NCBI RefSeq assembly: GCF_019740355.2
Contig: NZ_CP091819.1
Coordinates: 2,728,001 to 2,792,000 of the forward strand
Length of the DNA stretch: 64,000 bases
From: Paracrocinitomix mangrovi
Lineage (GTDB): Bacteria > Bacteroidota > Bacteroidia > Flavobacteriales_D > Crocinitomicaceae
Direction of reading: 5' to 3'
Both the position numbers and the translations under genes were made by a program. Below, one piece after another: positions 27,641-36,918 of this stretch; position 1 is the first letter of the stretch, and every line of letters starts with the position of its first letter. The notes below the pieces were generated by a model, which was not told the DNA's origin, ran no database searches, and saw nothing but the letters and a program-made list of their open reading frames with translations.

Positions 27641-27994
27641 ATGTTGTTAAATAGATATTATTTCCCATTAATGCTGTTCCTTTTTTCATTCTGCTTTCAT
27701 GCAAAAGCGAATGACATAAGTTATCCTAAACATTCAATCAGAAAAATATCACGAATTGACTATAAAGAGAAAAGCTTAAAAGATAGAATTTCTCCATTTC
27801 GTCCAATAAAGCACAAAACTAAATATGAAGGTGTTTCTTTAGGTCTTATTGCATTTGGTTTAGTAGCAATTCTAATTGGAGTCTTTTTTATAGTAGATTA
27901 TGCCAAGGATCAGTTTTTTGAGAACCTTGGAATTATCATTGGACCGATATTAATTCTGATCGGAGTTGGCTTGATTATTTTAGGGCTCAAATAA
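27641..27994 (+). CDS. Small exported membrane protein, unknown
   Basis: The product has 117 residues from ATG 27641. That start was chosen because it opens a signal peptide (MLLNRYYFPLMLFLFSFC, ending AKAN), whereas the upstream in-frame extension overlaps the peptidase gene. A basic region (about 30-60) is followed by two hydrophobic helices (about 67-86 and 95-115). No family recognised. It closes the 24188-27994 gene group, 34 bp after the peptidase gene. Confidence 0.6.
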   Translation: MLLNRYYFPLMLFLFSFCFHAKANDISYPKHSIRKISRIDYKEKSLKDRISPFRPIKHKTKYEGVSLGLIAFGLVAILIGVFFIVDYAKDQFFENLGIIIGPILILIGVGLIILGLK

Positions 27995-28013
27995 GCCAAT
28001 TGAATAGGTCAAC

Positions 28014-28457
28014 TTAAAAACTAACTTTACTAAACTCCATTTCCATTTTAAAGTCATCAAAGTATTCGGTAACTTTTAAATATCTGGCTTCCACCTCTTC
28101 TATTTCCCAGTAGCCGTTAAAAATTTTGTTGCCCTCATCATCTTCTGTGTAAAGATTCCAAATATGTGTGTCTTCATCACTTACTTTAAAATCATGAAAA
28201 ACTGTTGTATGTTCTTCATTTTGCACAAGGTCTTTTGTTGCTGAACAATAACGGCCATTTTTGAATTTACACTTGTAAAATGTCATGTTACCATCAATGC
28301 CGCCTTGTATTAAATCTAAAGTGTCACCATCAATATAAGCGACCATTTTATCTATGTCCCAATGACCGTCAATCATCTTAACGGCTGAATCATCTTTTTT
28401 ACAAGACCCTAAAAGAAATAAGCTAAAAAGCAGAGGTAAAAAAAGTAAATTTTTCAT
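28014..28457 (-). CDS. Lipocalin-like lipoprotein
   Basis: The protein has 147 residues with a lipobox (FSLFLLGSCKKDD). The mature part (DGHWDIDKMVAYIDGDTLDL, then alternating beta strands ending RYLKVTEYFDDFKMEMEF) has the pattern of small lipocalin-like Bacteroidota lipoproteins. Ligand unknown. The inverted repeat at 28459-28481 lies right before its start codon. Confidence 0.75.
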   Translation of the reverse strand: MKNLLFLPLLFSLFLLGSCKKDDSAVKMIDGHWDIDKMVAYIDGDTLDLIQGGIDGNMTFYKCKFKNGRYCSATKDLVQNEEHTTVFHDFKVSDEDTHIWNLYTEDDEGNKIFNGYWEIEEVEARYLKVTEYFDDFKMEMEFSKVSF

Positions 28458-28458
28458 T

Positions 28459-28481
28459 GTGTGAATTTAATAGGTTCACAC
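28459..28481. promoter_or_regulatory. Inverted repeat directly before a start codon
   Basis: GTGTGAA and TTCACAC separated by 9 nt, ending one base before the ATG (minus strand, 28457). In RNA it would form a 7-bp hairpin over the ribosome-binding region. As DNA it could be an operator. Confidence 0.4.
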
Positions 28482-28501
28482 AGCTCTAACCAAAAACGTG
28501 C

Positions 28502-28531
28502 CAACTCTTAAAACTTATAGATTAAGAGTTG
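28502..28531 (-). terminator. Terminator-like hairpin after the T9SS gene
   Basis: A perfect 10-bp stem CAACTCTTAA/TTAAGAGTTG with a 10-nt loop lies 8 bp past the stop at 28539. On the minus strand it is followed by GGCACGTTTTT, a T-run displaced by five bases. The stem is AT-rich, so termination strength is uncertain. Confidence 0.5.
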
Positions 28532-28538
28532 TAAGAAT

Positions 28539-29450
28539 TTATTGAATAATTATCCGTTGACGAGAAGAGACGCCATTTGCTTGCAATAAACCAATATATA
28601 CCCCAGTATTTAAATGGCTGATATTAATTTGATCTTTTGCACTTACTATCCATTCGCCAACTAGTCTTCCTTCTGCATCAAATAATTTAAACTCGCCAGA
28701 AAAAGGAGATTCAACGGTTAATAACTCATTAACCGGATTTGGATAAACTTTCCAATCAAAAGTTGAAATAGAGGCTACGCTCAATGGGTCACAGTCTCCA
28801 AAAATGGTTGTTCCGTTTTCAATAAAGCAAGGTACATTTTGATTACCTGAAATATCTATTATGTAATTTACAGTAGCATCAAATGGAATTACTCCATAGA
28901 TTGTATCTCCTATACCTTCTATCCATTCCATTGGTTTTCCGTACATGTTTGGGAATCCGGGAGAAGCATAAAATGAAAAATCGTTAAAAAGTATTCTTTT
29001 TCTATCAACACCATTCACGTTGATGGTGTCAACCTGTACAACTATTAAAGTGTCATATCCACTACCTTCATATGAAAATTTTACTTCTTTGATCAAAGAG
29101 TCTCCAACTTCCATATTAAAGTCGTACAACATTTTTTTTGTAATTAAGTCGGAAGAATAGTAGACAATATTTGAATCTCTTTGAATATACCATGTCTCAT
29201 TTGTAATATAATTTGCTGGCATACCAAAATGACGTTCGTATTGGACAACTTGAAAGGTATCGGTACCAACAATTGTATCGCCTACTACATCTGTATACCA
29301 GTCATTATATGACCAAAAACCTTGGCCAGGTCCTGCATTTCCATGCCACACGTATTTTTCATGCCAACTTGTGTTGGGTTGAAAGAAATGTTGCCCGAAA
29401 CAAGACAAACTCATTAACAAAAAAGATGAAAATAAAAACTTCATAAGCAT
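28539..29450 (-). CDS. Secreted protein with T9SS type A sorting domain
   Basis: The protein has 303 residues with a signal peptide (SFLLMSLSCFGQ); ATG 29444 is an alternative start two codons in. A beta-rich domain of about 200 residues contains a repeated GDTIxGTDTFQV-like theme. The C-terminal sorting domain follows (about 228-303; VYPNPVNELLTV, LFDAEGRLV, LNTGVYIGLLQ). The N-terminal domain resembles that of the protein at 51462-52412 (W.....Y....D..V, DTMVGG versus DTIVGT), so the two are probably paralogues. The gene lies 52 bp downstream of aspS on the same strand. Function of the passenger domain unknown. Confidence 0.82.
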   Translation of the reverse strand: MLMKFLFSSFLLMSLSCFGQHFFQPNTSWHEKYVWHGNAGPGQGFWSYNDWYTDVVGDTIVGTDTFQVVQYERHFGMPANYITNETWYIQRDSNIVYYSSDLITKKMLYDFNMEVGDSLIKEVKFSYEGSGYDTLIVVQVDTINVNGVDRKRILFNDFSFYASPGFPNMYGKPMEWIEGIGDTIYGVIPFDATVNYIIDISGNQNVPCFIENGTTIFGDCDPLSVASISTFDWKVYPNPVNELLTVESPFSGEFKLFDAEGRLVGEWIVSAKDQINISHLNTGVYIGLLQANGVSSRQRIIIQ

Positions 29451-29502
29451 TAGTTTGGGTTACTATTTACCACGAAGTTATTAAAAAAAAGGTTGGTGAA
29501 TA

Positions 29503-31263
29503 TTACTCCACAGATGCTTTTACAGCAATATTTAACTCGTCTAACTGTTCTGTTTTTAAAACTGAAGGCGAATCAATCATTACATCTCTACCGGCATTGT
29601 TTTTAGGGAAAGCAATATAGTCTCTGATAGATTCAGAACCGCCCATAGTCGCAACTAATCTATCAAAACCAAAAGCAATTCCACCGTGAGGAGGCGCACC
29701 AAATTCAAATGCATTCATTAAAAAGCCAAATTGCTCTTGAGCCTCTTCATCTGTAAACCCAAGCAACTTAAACATTTGAGCTTGTAGTGCTTTGTCGTGA
29801 ATTCTAATTGAACCACCACCTAACTCAACACCATTCATGGCCAAGTCATAAGCGTTAGCTCTAACTTTGCCCGGTTCTGTTGATAACAACTCAATATCTT
29901 CTTTTTTAGGTGAAGTAAATGGATGGTGCATTGCATGATACCTTTGTGTGTCTTCATCCCATTCTAATAAAGGAAAATCAGTTACCCAAAGTGGTTTAAA
30001 CTCATCAGGATTTCTCAAACCAAGTTCAGTTCCCATGTGTAAACGCAATTCGTTCATTTGAGATCTTACCGTGTGTTCATCACCAGATAAAACCAATAGT
30101 AAATCTCCCTTTTCAGCTCCACAAGCATTTGCCCATTCTGCTAAAGCGTCCTGGTCAAAGAATTTATCTACTGATGATTTGTAAGTTCCGTCTTCATTGC
30201 ATTTACAATAAATCAAACCTTTGGCTCCAATTTGAGGACGTTTTACCCAATCAACTAATGCATCTAGTTGTTTTCTAGTGTATTCTCCGGCTCCTTTAGC
30301 ATTAATTGCTACCACTAATTCCGCGCTATCAAAAACACCAAATCCTTTACCTTGGGCAACAGCATTCAAATTCACAAACTCCATCCCAAAACGAATATCC
30401 GGTTTGTCAGATCCGTAACGCTCCATAGCCTCTGCATAACTCATTCTTGGAAAATCTTCCTTGAATTCAACACCCCTACATGTTTTAAACAAATGTTTAA
30501 TCAATCCTTCAAAAGTGTTTAAGATATCTTCCTGATCAACAAATGCCATTTCGCAGTCAATCTGCGTAAATTCCGGCTGACGATCTGCTCTTAAATCCTC
30601 ATCTCTAAAACACTTTACAATTTGGTAGTATCTGTCATATCCTGACACCATCAACAATTGTTTAAAGGTTTGTGGAGATTGAGGCAAGGCATAAAACTCT
30701 CCCGGATTCATTCTACTTGGAACAACAAAGTCACGTGCTCCTTCAGGTGTAGATTTAATCAAATAAGGTGTTTCCACTTCTACAAATCCAACCGAATCCA
30801 AATATTTATGTGTTTCGTTTGAAGCTTTGTGACGCAACAATAATTTTTCTTTTACCGGATTTCTTCTCAAATCCAGGTAGCGATATTTCATACGCAACTC
30901 TTCTCCACCATCCGTTTCATCTTCAATTGTAAAAGGAGGAGTTTTTGCTGCATTAAGCACGGTAACCTTTTCAGCTTTAATTTCAATTTCTCCTGTAGAG
31001 ATATTAGGATTTTTTGACTGTCTTTCTGCTACTATTCCAGTAATTTGAATCACATACTCTCTACCTAAAGATTTAAGTTGTTGCATCAATTCTGGTGCAA
31101 CATTCTCTGCTTCTCCAACAACTTGAGTAATGCCATATCTGTCTCGGATGTCTACCCAGATTAAGTTTCCTTTGTCACGAATGGTTTGTACCCATCCTGC
31201 TAAAGTTACTTCTTGACCTATATTTGAGGCATTAAGCTCTCCACAAGTATGCGTTCTATACAT
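29503..31263 (-). CDS. aspS: Aspartyl-tRNA synthetase
   Basis: The protein has 586 residues, typical of bacterial AspRS. An N-terminal OB-fold anticodon-binding domain (about 1-105; [20 protein letters not shown]) is followed by a class II catalytic core with motif 2 ([20 protein letters not shown]). The bacterial GAD insertion (about 290-410) comes next, then motif 3 ([16 protein letters not shown]). It charges tRNA-Asp. It is transcribed divergently from tadA. Confidence 0.97.
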   Translation of the reverse strand: MYRTHTCGELNASNIGQEVTLAGWVQTIRDKGNLIWVDIRDRYGITQVVGEAENVAPELMQQLKSLGREYVIQITGIVAERQSKNPNISTGEIEIKAEKVTVLNAAKTPPFTIEDETDGGEELRMKYRYLDLRRNPVKEKLLLRHKASNETHKYLDSVGFVEVETPYLIKSTPEGARDFVVPSRMNPGEFYALPQSPQTFKQLLMVSGYDRYYQIVKCFRDEDLRADRQPEFTQIDCEMAFVDQEDILNTFEGLIKHLFKTCRGVEFKEDFPRMSYAEAMERYGSDKPDIRFGMEFVNLNAVAQGKGFGVFDSAELVVAINAKGAGEYTRKQLDALVDWVKRPQIGAKGLIYCKCNEDGTYKSSVDKFFDQDALAEWANACGAEKGDLLLVLSGDEHTVRSQMNELRLHMGTELGLRNPDEFKPLWVTDFPLLEWDEDTQRYHAMHHPFTSPKKEDIELLSTEPGKVRANAYDLAMNGVELGGGSIRIHDKALQAQMFKLLGFTDEEAQEQFGFLMNAFEFGAPPHGGIAFGFDRLVATMGGSESIRDYIAFPKNNAGRDVMIDSPSVLKTEQLDELNIAVKASVE

Positions 31264-31282
31264 GGTTTAAAAATTAGAATCG

Positions 31283-31290
31283 CAAAGTTA
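31283..31290 (-). promoter_or_regulatory. -7 box (TAACTTTG) of aspS
   Basis: TAACTTTG on the minus strand matches TAnnTTTG and ends 19 bp before the aspS ATG at 31263. Confidence 0.5.
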
Positions 31291-31314
31291 ATGAAGTTGT
31301 TTGATTGGAATAGA

Positions 31315-31322
31315 TAATTTTG
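31315..31322 (+). promoter_or_regulatory. -7 box (TAATTTTG) of tadA
   Basis: TAATTTTG matches TAnnTTTG and ends only 7 bp before the tadA ATG at 31330, so the transcript would be nearly leaderless. TTG at 31297-31299 lies 15 bp upstream. Confidence 0.5.
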
Positions 31323-31329
31323 TTGAGAT

Positions 31330-31773
31330 ATGATTGAGATTTATACAGACGAGTTTTTCATGAAACAGGCTTTTAAAGAAGCCGAAGAAGCATTGGCTAA
31401 AAATGAAGTTCCAGTCGGAGCAGTGGTTGTTATGAAAGACCAAATTATAGGTCGTGGTCACAATCTTACAGAACAATTTAATGATGTAACAGCTCATGCT
31501 GAGATACAAGCAATATCAGCAGCAGCAGAGTTTTTAGGTGCTAAATATTTAAAGGGCTGTACTTTGTACGTAACGCTTGAACCTTGCGTAATGTGTGCAG
31601 GAGCCTTATATTGGTCTCAGATAGACAAAGTTGTTTTTGCTGCTACAGATGACAAAAGAGGAGCTGGTAGACATGACAATCTTTATCATCCTAAAACTAT
31701 AGTTGAAGGAGGTTTAATGGCACAAGAATCAGCAGATATGATTAAAGCTTTTTTTGCAGATAAAAGAAAATAA
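31330..31773 (+). CDS. tadA: tRNA-specific adenosine deaminase
   Basis: The protein has 147 residues of the cytidine/deoxycytidylate deaminase fold. The zinc site is HAE (His56, catalytic Glu58) with PCVMC (Cys86, Cys89). TadA deaminates A34 to inosine in the tRNA-Arg anticodon. The stop is immediately followed by the TTG start of the sensor kinase gene. Confidence 0.93.
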   Translation: MIEIYTDEFFMKQAFKEAEEALAKNEVPVGAVVVMKDQIIGRGHNLTEQFNDVTAHAEIQAISAAAEFLGAKYLKGCTLYVTLEPCVMCAGALYWSQIDKVVFAATDDKRGAGRHDNLYHPKTIVEGGLMAQESADMIKAFFADKRK

Positions 31774-34605
31774 TTGAGAAGTGTTTTAATCATCATATCA
31801 ATCATATTTACAATAACTGCAAATTGTCAGGATCCGGCATTCTTCAATGTAGGCAAAGACAAACTATCAGGAGTAAATATTTATCATGTAAATCAGGATC
31901 AAAATAACAACTACTGGTTGGCCACAAACAATGGTTTGTATCGTTACAATGGCTATGATTTTCTTCAAATATTAGGAGAAAATATGTTGAGTAGATCTCT
32001 TTTTAATGTCTGCATTGATGATCAAAACAATGTGTACTGTCATAACCTAAGCGGTCAAATATTTAAAGTAGAGAATGACAGTTGTAAACTCTATTTTCAA
32101 ATTCCTGATTCGTTGATGAAAGAGGAAATCTCTATTCAATTCAATGATCAAAACCAACTTATTGTTTTAGCCAGAAGACTATTTGTTATTCATTCAAAAG
32201 ATTCGCTGCAATTGCTTGACACAGCATATTATCCTGAAATTCGCTTTGGTGGGGGCCTTTACAGTGACAATAAAGGAGCTTTAATGCTTTTTGATTATGT
32301 AGCAGACTGTATTTACAAATTAGAAGGAACGGAGTTGTCTTTTTTGGTTGAGGCGCCCAAGAACATATGGCCGACCTATTTTTTGATTGAAGACAATTTA
32401 GTGGGCCTAGACTTAACAACAGCCAGAACGTTTTATTTGAATGGTGAAATCATTGAGCAGGATGAAGGAAATTTTCATGCTAGAAACCGGATTTATTCTG
32501 ATGGTGAAAACATTTGGGTGGCCAACTTAAAGGGAGGTGCAAAAGTTAGAAAAGGTTTAGATGGTCCTTTATTCAATGATAGGGAGGTGCTTTCAAACTA
32601 TTTTATTTCCAGTTTAATGAGAGACAATGAGGGTAACATTGTCATAGGAACATTTAGAGATGGACTTTTAATTATCCCAAACATTAATGCATCAACATAT
32701 CATATTCCTATTCACAATGATCGTCCAACCAAAATAGTAAATGGTGCCAATGGAGACTTGTTAATTGGAAGTCAATTGGGAAATGTTTATGAACTAAAAC
32801 CCAACGGTGAAATGAACCTGTTTTACAAGAACAATACAAAGTTCATTGAATTTATGACCTATTTTCCTGATAGAAATGAATTACTGGTTGATGACAACAT
32901 TCCTCATTTTATTGATCTTAAAACAGGCAATGTCAGCAATTATGCATTTGGCGCTATAAAGGATGTTAAGCAAGTGGATGATAAGCGTTATTTGATAGCA
33001 TCAAATATGGGTGTTCGCTGGATAGATATTTTAACTAAAGAACCGGGCGTTTTAGACAAATATAAAATGCGTACTAATGCAATTGAATTCAATAAAAAAT
33101 CAGGAAAAATCTATGCCGGAACTTCGTTGGGATTACTTATTGGAGATGAAAATTCACCTGAATATTACCGCATAAATGGACAAAACATCAATACAACACA
33201 GCTGTTTTGTAAAAACGACACCATTTTTGTGTGTACTCAAAACAAAGGGGTGCTGTTGTTTTACAATGATTCATTAGTAGAGTCATGGGATACTAAAACC
33301 GGTTTATCATCCAACCATGTGTCTAAATTAATCCCGTACAAAACAAACTTCATCATGTCTACTGATCATGGGGTTTGTATCGTTTCCGGTAAAGGAAAAA
33401 TAAAGTTGTGGATTGGAAAACCTGAAGGACTAACAAAACAAAATGTTTCTGACATTGCTGTTGTGGATGACTTTTTATATGTTTCACATTCAGATGCGGT
33501 GCAAAGAATAAACCTTAATACGCTCCAAAACCAAAATGACTATCCAAACATTGAGCTTCTTTCGGTTGAGGTCAATGACCAAATAAAAAACCCGACTACC
33601 CATCAACGATTTAGTTATAATGAATCAAAATTTGTCTTTAAGCTTTCTGCCAAAACCCTTAAATATAAATCGGAGATTGTTTACGAATATATGCTGGAAG
33701 GCATAGATGAATTTTGGCAGTCAAACCCGTATGAAGAGAATACAATCGTGTATAAATCCTTGCCTCCCGGAAAGTACTCGTTTAAGTACAGAACTGTGGT
33801 TAGGGGAAATAGAAGTGAAATCCAGGAGTATAATTTTACCATTGCTAATCCATTGTGGAGAATCTGGTGGTTTTGGGTTGTTATAGCCGTTTTGTTTTTA
33901 ACAGGAACTTACCTTTATTATGCTAGAATAACGGCTAGACAGAGAAAATTAGCAGAGAACCAACGAGAACTGATCAGTTCCAAACTTACGGCCATTCAGT
34001 CTCAAATGAATCCGCATTTTATATTTAATTCTTTGAATTCAATTCAAGATTTGGTGTTAAGAGAACAAGGAGATGATGCCTATAATTATATCAGCAAATT
34101 TGCCTTTTTGGTTCGCAAAGTGTTGGAGTTTTCAGATTTGGATTTTGTTGAAGTTTCTGAAGAGTTAAAGTTGTTAAAGGTTTACCTGGAGTTGGAACAG
34201 CTTCGATTCAAGAATGATTTTGAATTTGAAATTGAGTCAGATGACACAGAAGGGATAGAAATTCCTCCAATGATCATTCAACCCTTTGTTGAAAATGCCA
34301 TTAAGCATGGATTACTGCACAAATCGGGTAAAAAGAAACTGAAAATAAAAGTGTCATTTGCCAATGAAAACATCATTTGTGTAATTGAAGACAATGGTGT
34401 TGGAAGAAAAAAATCTGCCGAGATCAACAAAAGAAAATCAGACAAACACAATTCGTTTTCTGTAAAGTCAATAAGGTCAAGGCTAGATATTTTAAAATCA
34501 CTTTATGGTGGTCAGTTTGGGGTAAATTTTGAGGATTTATTCGAAAACGAAGAAGCCAGCGGAACAAGGGTTATATTAAAACTGCCTTTTAAAAGAAAGT
34601 TTTAA
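31774..34605 (+). CDS. Beta-propeller sensor histidine kinase (LytS-type, Y_Y_Y domain)
   Basis: The protein has 943 residues starting at TTG 31774, which opens a signal peptide (RSVLIIISIIFTITANCQ). A periplasmic two-component-regulator propeller (about 25-590; blades with WLATNNGLYRYNG, NIVIGTFRDGLLI, FIMSTDHGVCIV) leads to a Y_Y_Y domain (about 600-690; FKLSAKTLKYKSEIVYEYML). A membrane helix (about 698-718), a coiled segment and a LytS-type His_kinase domain (QMNPHFIFNSLN, His748) follow, then an HATPase domain (PPMIIQPFVENAIKHG). It is the cognate kinase for the LytTR regulator 73 bp downstream. The start follows tadA with no gap. Confidence 0.92.
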   Translation: MRSVLIIISIIFTITANCQDPAFFNVGKDKLSGVNIYHVNQDQNNNYWLATNNGLYRYNGYDFLQILGENMLSRSLFNVCIDDQNNVYCHNLSGQIFKVENDSCKLYFQIPDSLMKEEISIQFNDQNQLIVLARRLFVIHSKDSLQLLDTAYYPEIRFGGGLYSDNKGALMLFDYVADCIYKLEGTELSFLVEAPKNIWPTYFLIEDNLVGLDLTTARTFYLNGEIIEQDEGNFHARNRIYSDGENIWVANLKGGAKVRKGLDGPLFNDREVLSNYFISSLMRDNEGNIVIGTFRDGLLIIPNINASTYHIPIHNDRPTKIVNGANGDLLIGSQLGNVYELKPNGEMNLFYKNNTKFIEFMTYFPDRNELLVDDNIPHFIDLKTGNVSNYAFGAIKDVKQVDDKRYLIASNMGVRWIDILTKEPGVLDKYKMRTNAIEFNKKSGKIYAGTSLGLLIGDENSPEYYRINGQNINTTQLFCKNDTIFVCTQNKGVLLFYNDSLVESWDTKTGLSSNHVSKLIPYKTNFIMSTDHGVCIVSGKGKIKLWIGKPEGLTKQNVSDIAVVDDFLYVSHSDAVQRINLNTLQNQNDYPNIELLSVEVNDQIKNPTTHQRFSYNESKFVFKLSAKTLKYKSEIVYEYMLEGIDEFWQSNPYEENTIVYKSLPPGKYSFKYRTVVRGNRSEIQEYNFTIANPLWRIWWFWVVIAVLFLTGTYLYYARITARQRKLAENQRELISSKLTAIQSQMNPHFIFNSLNSIQDLVLREQGDDAYNYISKFAFLVRKVLEFSDLDFVEVSEELKLLKVYLELEQLRFKNDFEFEIESDDTEGIEIPPMIIQPFVENAIKHGLLHKSGKKKLKIKVSFANENIICVIEDNGVGRKKSAEINKRKSDKHNSFSVKSIRSRLDILKSLYGGQFGVNFEDLFENEEASGTRVILKLPFKRKF

Positions 34606-34607
34606 GC

Positions 34608-34640
34608 TTTTCCTGAAAAGAATCATCCATTCCTAAAAAT
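34608..34640. promoter_or_regulatory. Candidate LytTR operator, site A (paired direct repeats)
   Basis: TTCCTGAAAA begins at 34610 and TTCCTAAAAA at 34630, exactly 20 bp apart, just upstream of the LytTR regulator gene. Two same-face direct repeats about two helical turns apart are the usual geometry of LytTR binding sites. The same pair, with the same spacing, recurs at 35436/35456. Confidence 0.5.
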
Positions 34641-34678
34641 AAATGAAGGTGAATGGAATTAATGTTCAATTTTGTGCC

Positions 34679-35422
34679 ATGTCAAAATTTAAGGCCGTAA
34701 TAGTAGATGATGAAGAAAGTGCCAGAAATATTCTGTACAGTCTGTTGTCTAAATATTGTCCGGACATTGAAGTAGTGGCCCTTTGTGCAGATTTGGAACA
34801 AGGAGTTGAAGCGATTGAAAAAAATTGCCCTTCACTAGTTTTTCTTGACATTGAAATGCCCAATTATGCGGGTTACGAAATCACTTCTTTTTTTGACAAA
34901 ATAGGCTTTGAAATCATCTTTGTAACTGCTTACGATCATTATGCAGTAAGAGCTTTTGAAGTTTCAGCACTGGATTACCTGTTAAAACCTGTAGAAATTC
35001 AAAGGCTAAAAGAGGCAGTAGATAAGTTTGTGCTAAAGGAAAAGTCAAGAGACCTGGCAAAAAACTACAAAGTTTTGGTTGACAGCCTAAACAAAGATTC
35101 AATTCAAAAAATCATTATTCCCATTAATGGAGGTCAAAAGGTTTTAGAGCTAAATGAAGTGGTTGCTATTGAGGCAAATGAATCTTACAGTGTTATTCAT
35201 ACACAAGACAAACAATATCTCTACAGCAAGAACTTAAAGCACTTTGAAACCTTACTGGAGTTGAACGATAATTTTGTGCGCATTCACAAATCATGGATCA
35301 TCAATTGTGACTTTATGGAGTTTTATTCTAAGTCTAAGTTGACGGTAATGTTGAGCAACGGAATAGAAGCAAAGCTGTCTAAATATAAGAAGCAACAGTT
35401 TGAAGAACTGATAGTTTCGTAG
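34679..35422 (+). CDS. LytTR-family response regulator
   Basis: The product has 247 residues from ATG 34679 (MSKFKAVIVDDEESARNIL), the usual start of these receivers; an in-frame ATG at 34643 adds 12 residues. The receiver domain has DDE, phospho-acceptor Asp57 (FLDIEMPN) and LLKPVE with its conserved Lys. The LytTR DNA-binding domain follows (about 140-245; VVAIEANESYSVIHT, FVRIHKSWIIN). It is the partner of the beta-propeller kinase upstream. Paired direct repeats upstream of this gene and again downstream of it suggest autoregulation and control of the secreted genes that follow. Confidence 0.93.
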   Translation: MSKFKAVIVDDEESARNILYSLLSKYCPDIEVVALCADLEQGVEAIEKNCPSLVFLDIEMPNYAGYEITSFFDKIGFEIIFVTAYDHYAVRAFEVSALDYLLKPVEIQRLKEAVDKFVLKEKSRDLAKNYKVLVDSLNKDSIQKIIIPINGGQKVLELNEVVAIEANESYSVIHTQDKQYLYSKNLKHFETLLELNDNFVRIHKSWIINCDFMEFYSKSKLTVMLSNGIEAKLSKYKKQQFEELIVS

Positions 35423-35432
35423 AGATAATTTT

Positions 35433-35468
35433 CCATTCCTGAAACATATTGTCTATTCCTGAAACAAA
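35433..35468. promoter_or_regulatory. Candidate LytTR operator, site B (paired direct repeats)
   Basis: ATTCCTGAAACA occurs twice, at 35435-35446 and 35455-35466, a 20-bp period. It lies between the LytTR regulator and the glycine-rich secreted protein gene, about 60 bp before that gene's ATG. TATTCTTG, one base off TAnnTTTG, follows near 35492. Confidence 0.55.
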
Positions 35469-35525
35469 TCGGGACACTCTTAAAATTCATCTTTATTCTT
35501 GGTCTCACAAACGAAAAGAATAGAA

Positions 35526-36899
35526 ATGAAACACTACTTATTAATACTATTTTTTCTGATTTCAGGAGTTCAGGCAGTAGCTCAAAAAAATCAAAATCAC
35601 TATGCAGAGAAATTTACTTCAGGACAATACTCTGTATATAAAGTAGTGGAGAAATCATATGGCAAATATGTCTTTGAAGAAGTTAAAAAGAAATGGCCAA
35701 TTGAAGTAACAGCATCATCAGGTAAAATTGATCAGGTACTTGTTAAAAGAGCGGGAATTATTGATGAAATCTACAAACCGGATATTCCAACATTCCCGGC
35801 ATACTTTGGTTTTCAAGACCTAAGAGTAACATACATTGATGGTTTACTCTACTATTATAAGTGGACTTCAAAAAATGCGGCAGACATAAAATATATTATG
35901 TCAACTTCTAAAATTGTAAGTGGCAAATTAGATCCGTATAAAGTTGAATTGGAAGAATATGTAAAAAACATAGTAAAAAACCAATCTGGTGCAAAAGAGG
36001 AGATTAAAGAACAAAAGCAACAATTAGCTGAAGAAGAAAGGTTGGCTAACTCACTTCAAAACAAAAAACCAAAATCAATTAAAGGTCAATGGGTAAAAAC
36101 ACCTGATAATTTAGGTTTAGGATCTTTATTGACATATGGTGTGGTAGCCACTTTAGAAGACGGTACAGTACTTAAAACCCCAAACTTAGGAGGTAAACTT
36201 CCATGGTCAGATTTTAAAATCGAAGCTGAAGGATCAACCAACACAGAGGAAGAAATAATGGTGTTGGAAGATGGAAGTCTGATTCCAAATGACAAGGTGA
36301 TCTTGAAAATACAATCAGTGTATCATCCAACTATCAAAACAACATTGAGCAAAGACCTTACCTATAACAAGGATTTGGAGATTAATTATCCGGGAGGATA
36401 TGGTAAATCAGGATCAGGAGTTGGTTTAGCATGTTCAGATTGCGGAAGAGATGGAGGAGATGGTGGCGGAGGCTACAAAGGGAAATCTTTGAATATCAAT
36501 GTGCAGGAATTTACTAACACAGGTACAGGTGTTACATACAATAAAGTTGAAATCATTGATGCCTATTCAGGTAAGACACTTCACAAATTTAAAATAAGTC
36601 CATTCTCAACACTTATCATCAATAATCCTGGTGGATCAGGAGGAAGCGGAGGAAATGGTGGGGCCAATGGATCTGCATCTGCTGATGGAGGTAATGGCGG
36701 AGATGGCGGAGATGGTGGAGACATCACAATCACTTTAAATAGTGGAACAAACCTAATGTACAGAGATAATAACCACGGCGGTAGAGGTGGAGGATCTGGA
36801 AGCGGAGATGGTTCATTAGGTAAAAGAGGACAAAACGGAAGTGCTGGTTATAAGGGAACTACAACTGAAAGCACAGGATTTGTAAATATAAACTGGTAA
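35526..36899 (+). CDS. Secreted protein with glycine-rich C-terminus
   Basis: The product has 457 residues from ATG 35526, chosen because it opens the signal peptide (MKHYLLILFFLISGVQAVAQ). The region to about 190 is mixed and ends in a short coiled coil (KEEIKEQKQQLAEEERLANS). A beta domain follows (about 200-300). Two blocks of Gly-rich sequence (about 290-320 and 360-445; GGNGGDGGDGG, NHGGRGGGSGSGDGS) flank a beta-strand section. No T9SS tail is visible and no family was recognised. Position after the kinase/LytTR pair and the direct-repeat site suggest it is an output of that system. Confidence 0.75.
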   Translation: MKHYLLILFFLISGVQAVAQKNQNHYAEKFTSGQYSVYKVVEKSYGKYVFEEVKKKWPIEVTASSGKIDQVLVKRAGIIDEIYKPDIPTFPAYFGFQDLRVTYIDGLLYYYKWTSKNAADIKYIMSTSKIVSGKLDPYKVELEEYVKNIVKNQSGAKEEIKEQKQQLAEEERLANSLQNKKPKSIKGQWVKTPDNLGLGSLLTYGVVATLEDGTVLKTPNLGGKLPWSDFKIEAEGSTNTEEEIMVLEDGSLIPNDKVILKIQSVYHPTIKTTLSKDLTYNKDLEINYPGGYGKSGSGVGLACSDCGRDGGDGGGGYKGKSLNINVQEFTNTGTGVTYNKVEIIDAYSGKTLHKFKISPFSTLIINNPGGSGGSGGNGGANGSASADGGNGGDGGDGGDITITLNSGTNLMYRDNNHGGRGGGSGSGDGSLGKRGQNGSAGYKGTTTESTGFVNINW

Positions 36900-36918
36900 T
36901 AAATTAGAATTAAGAAAA

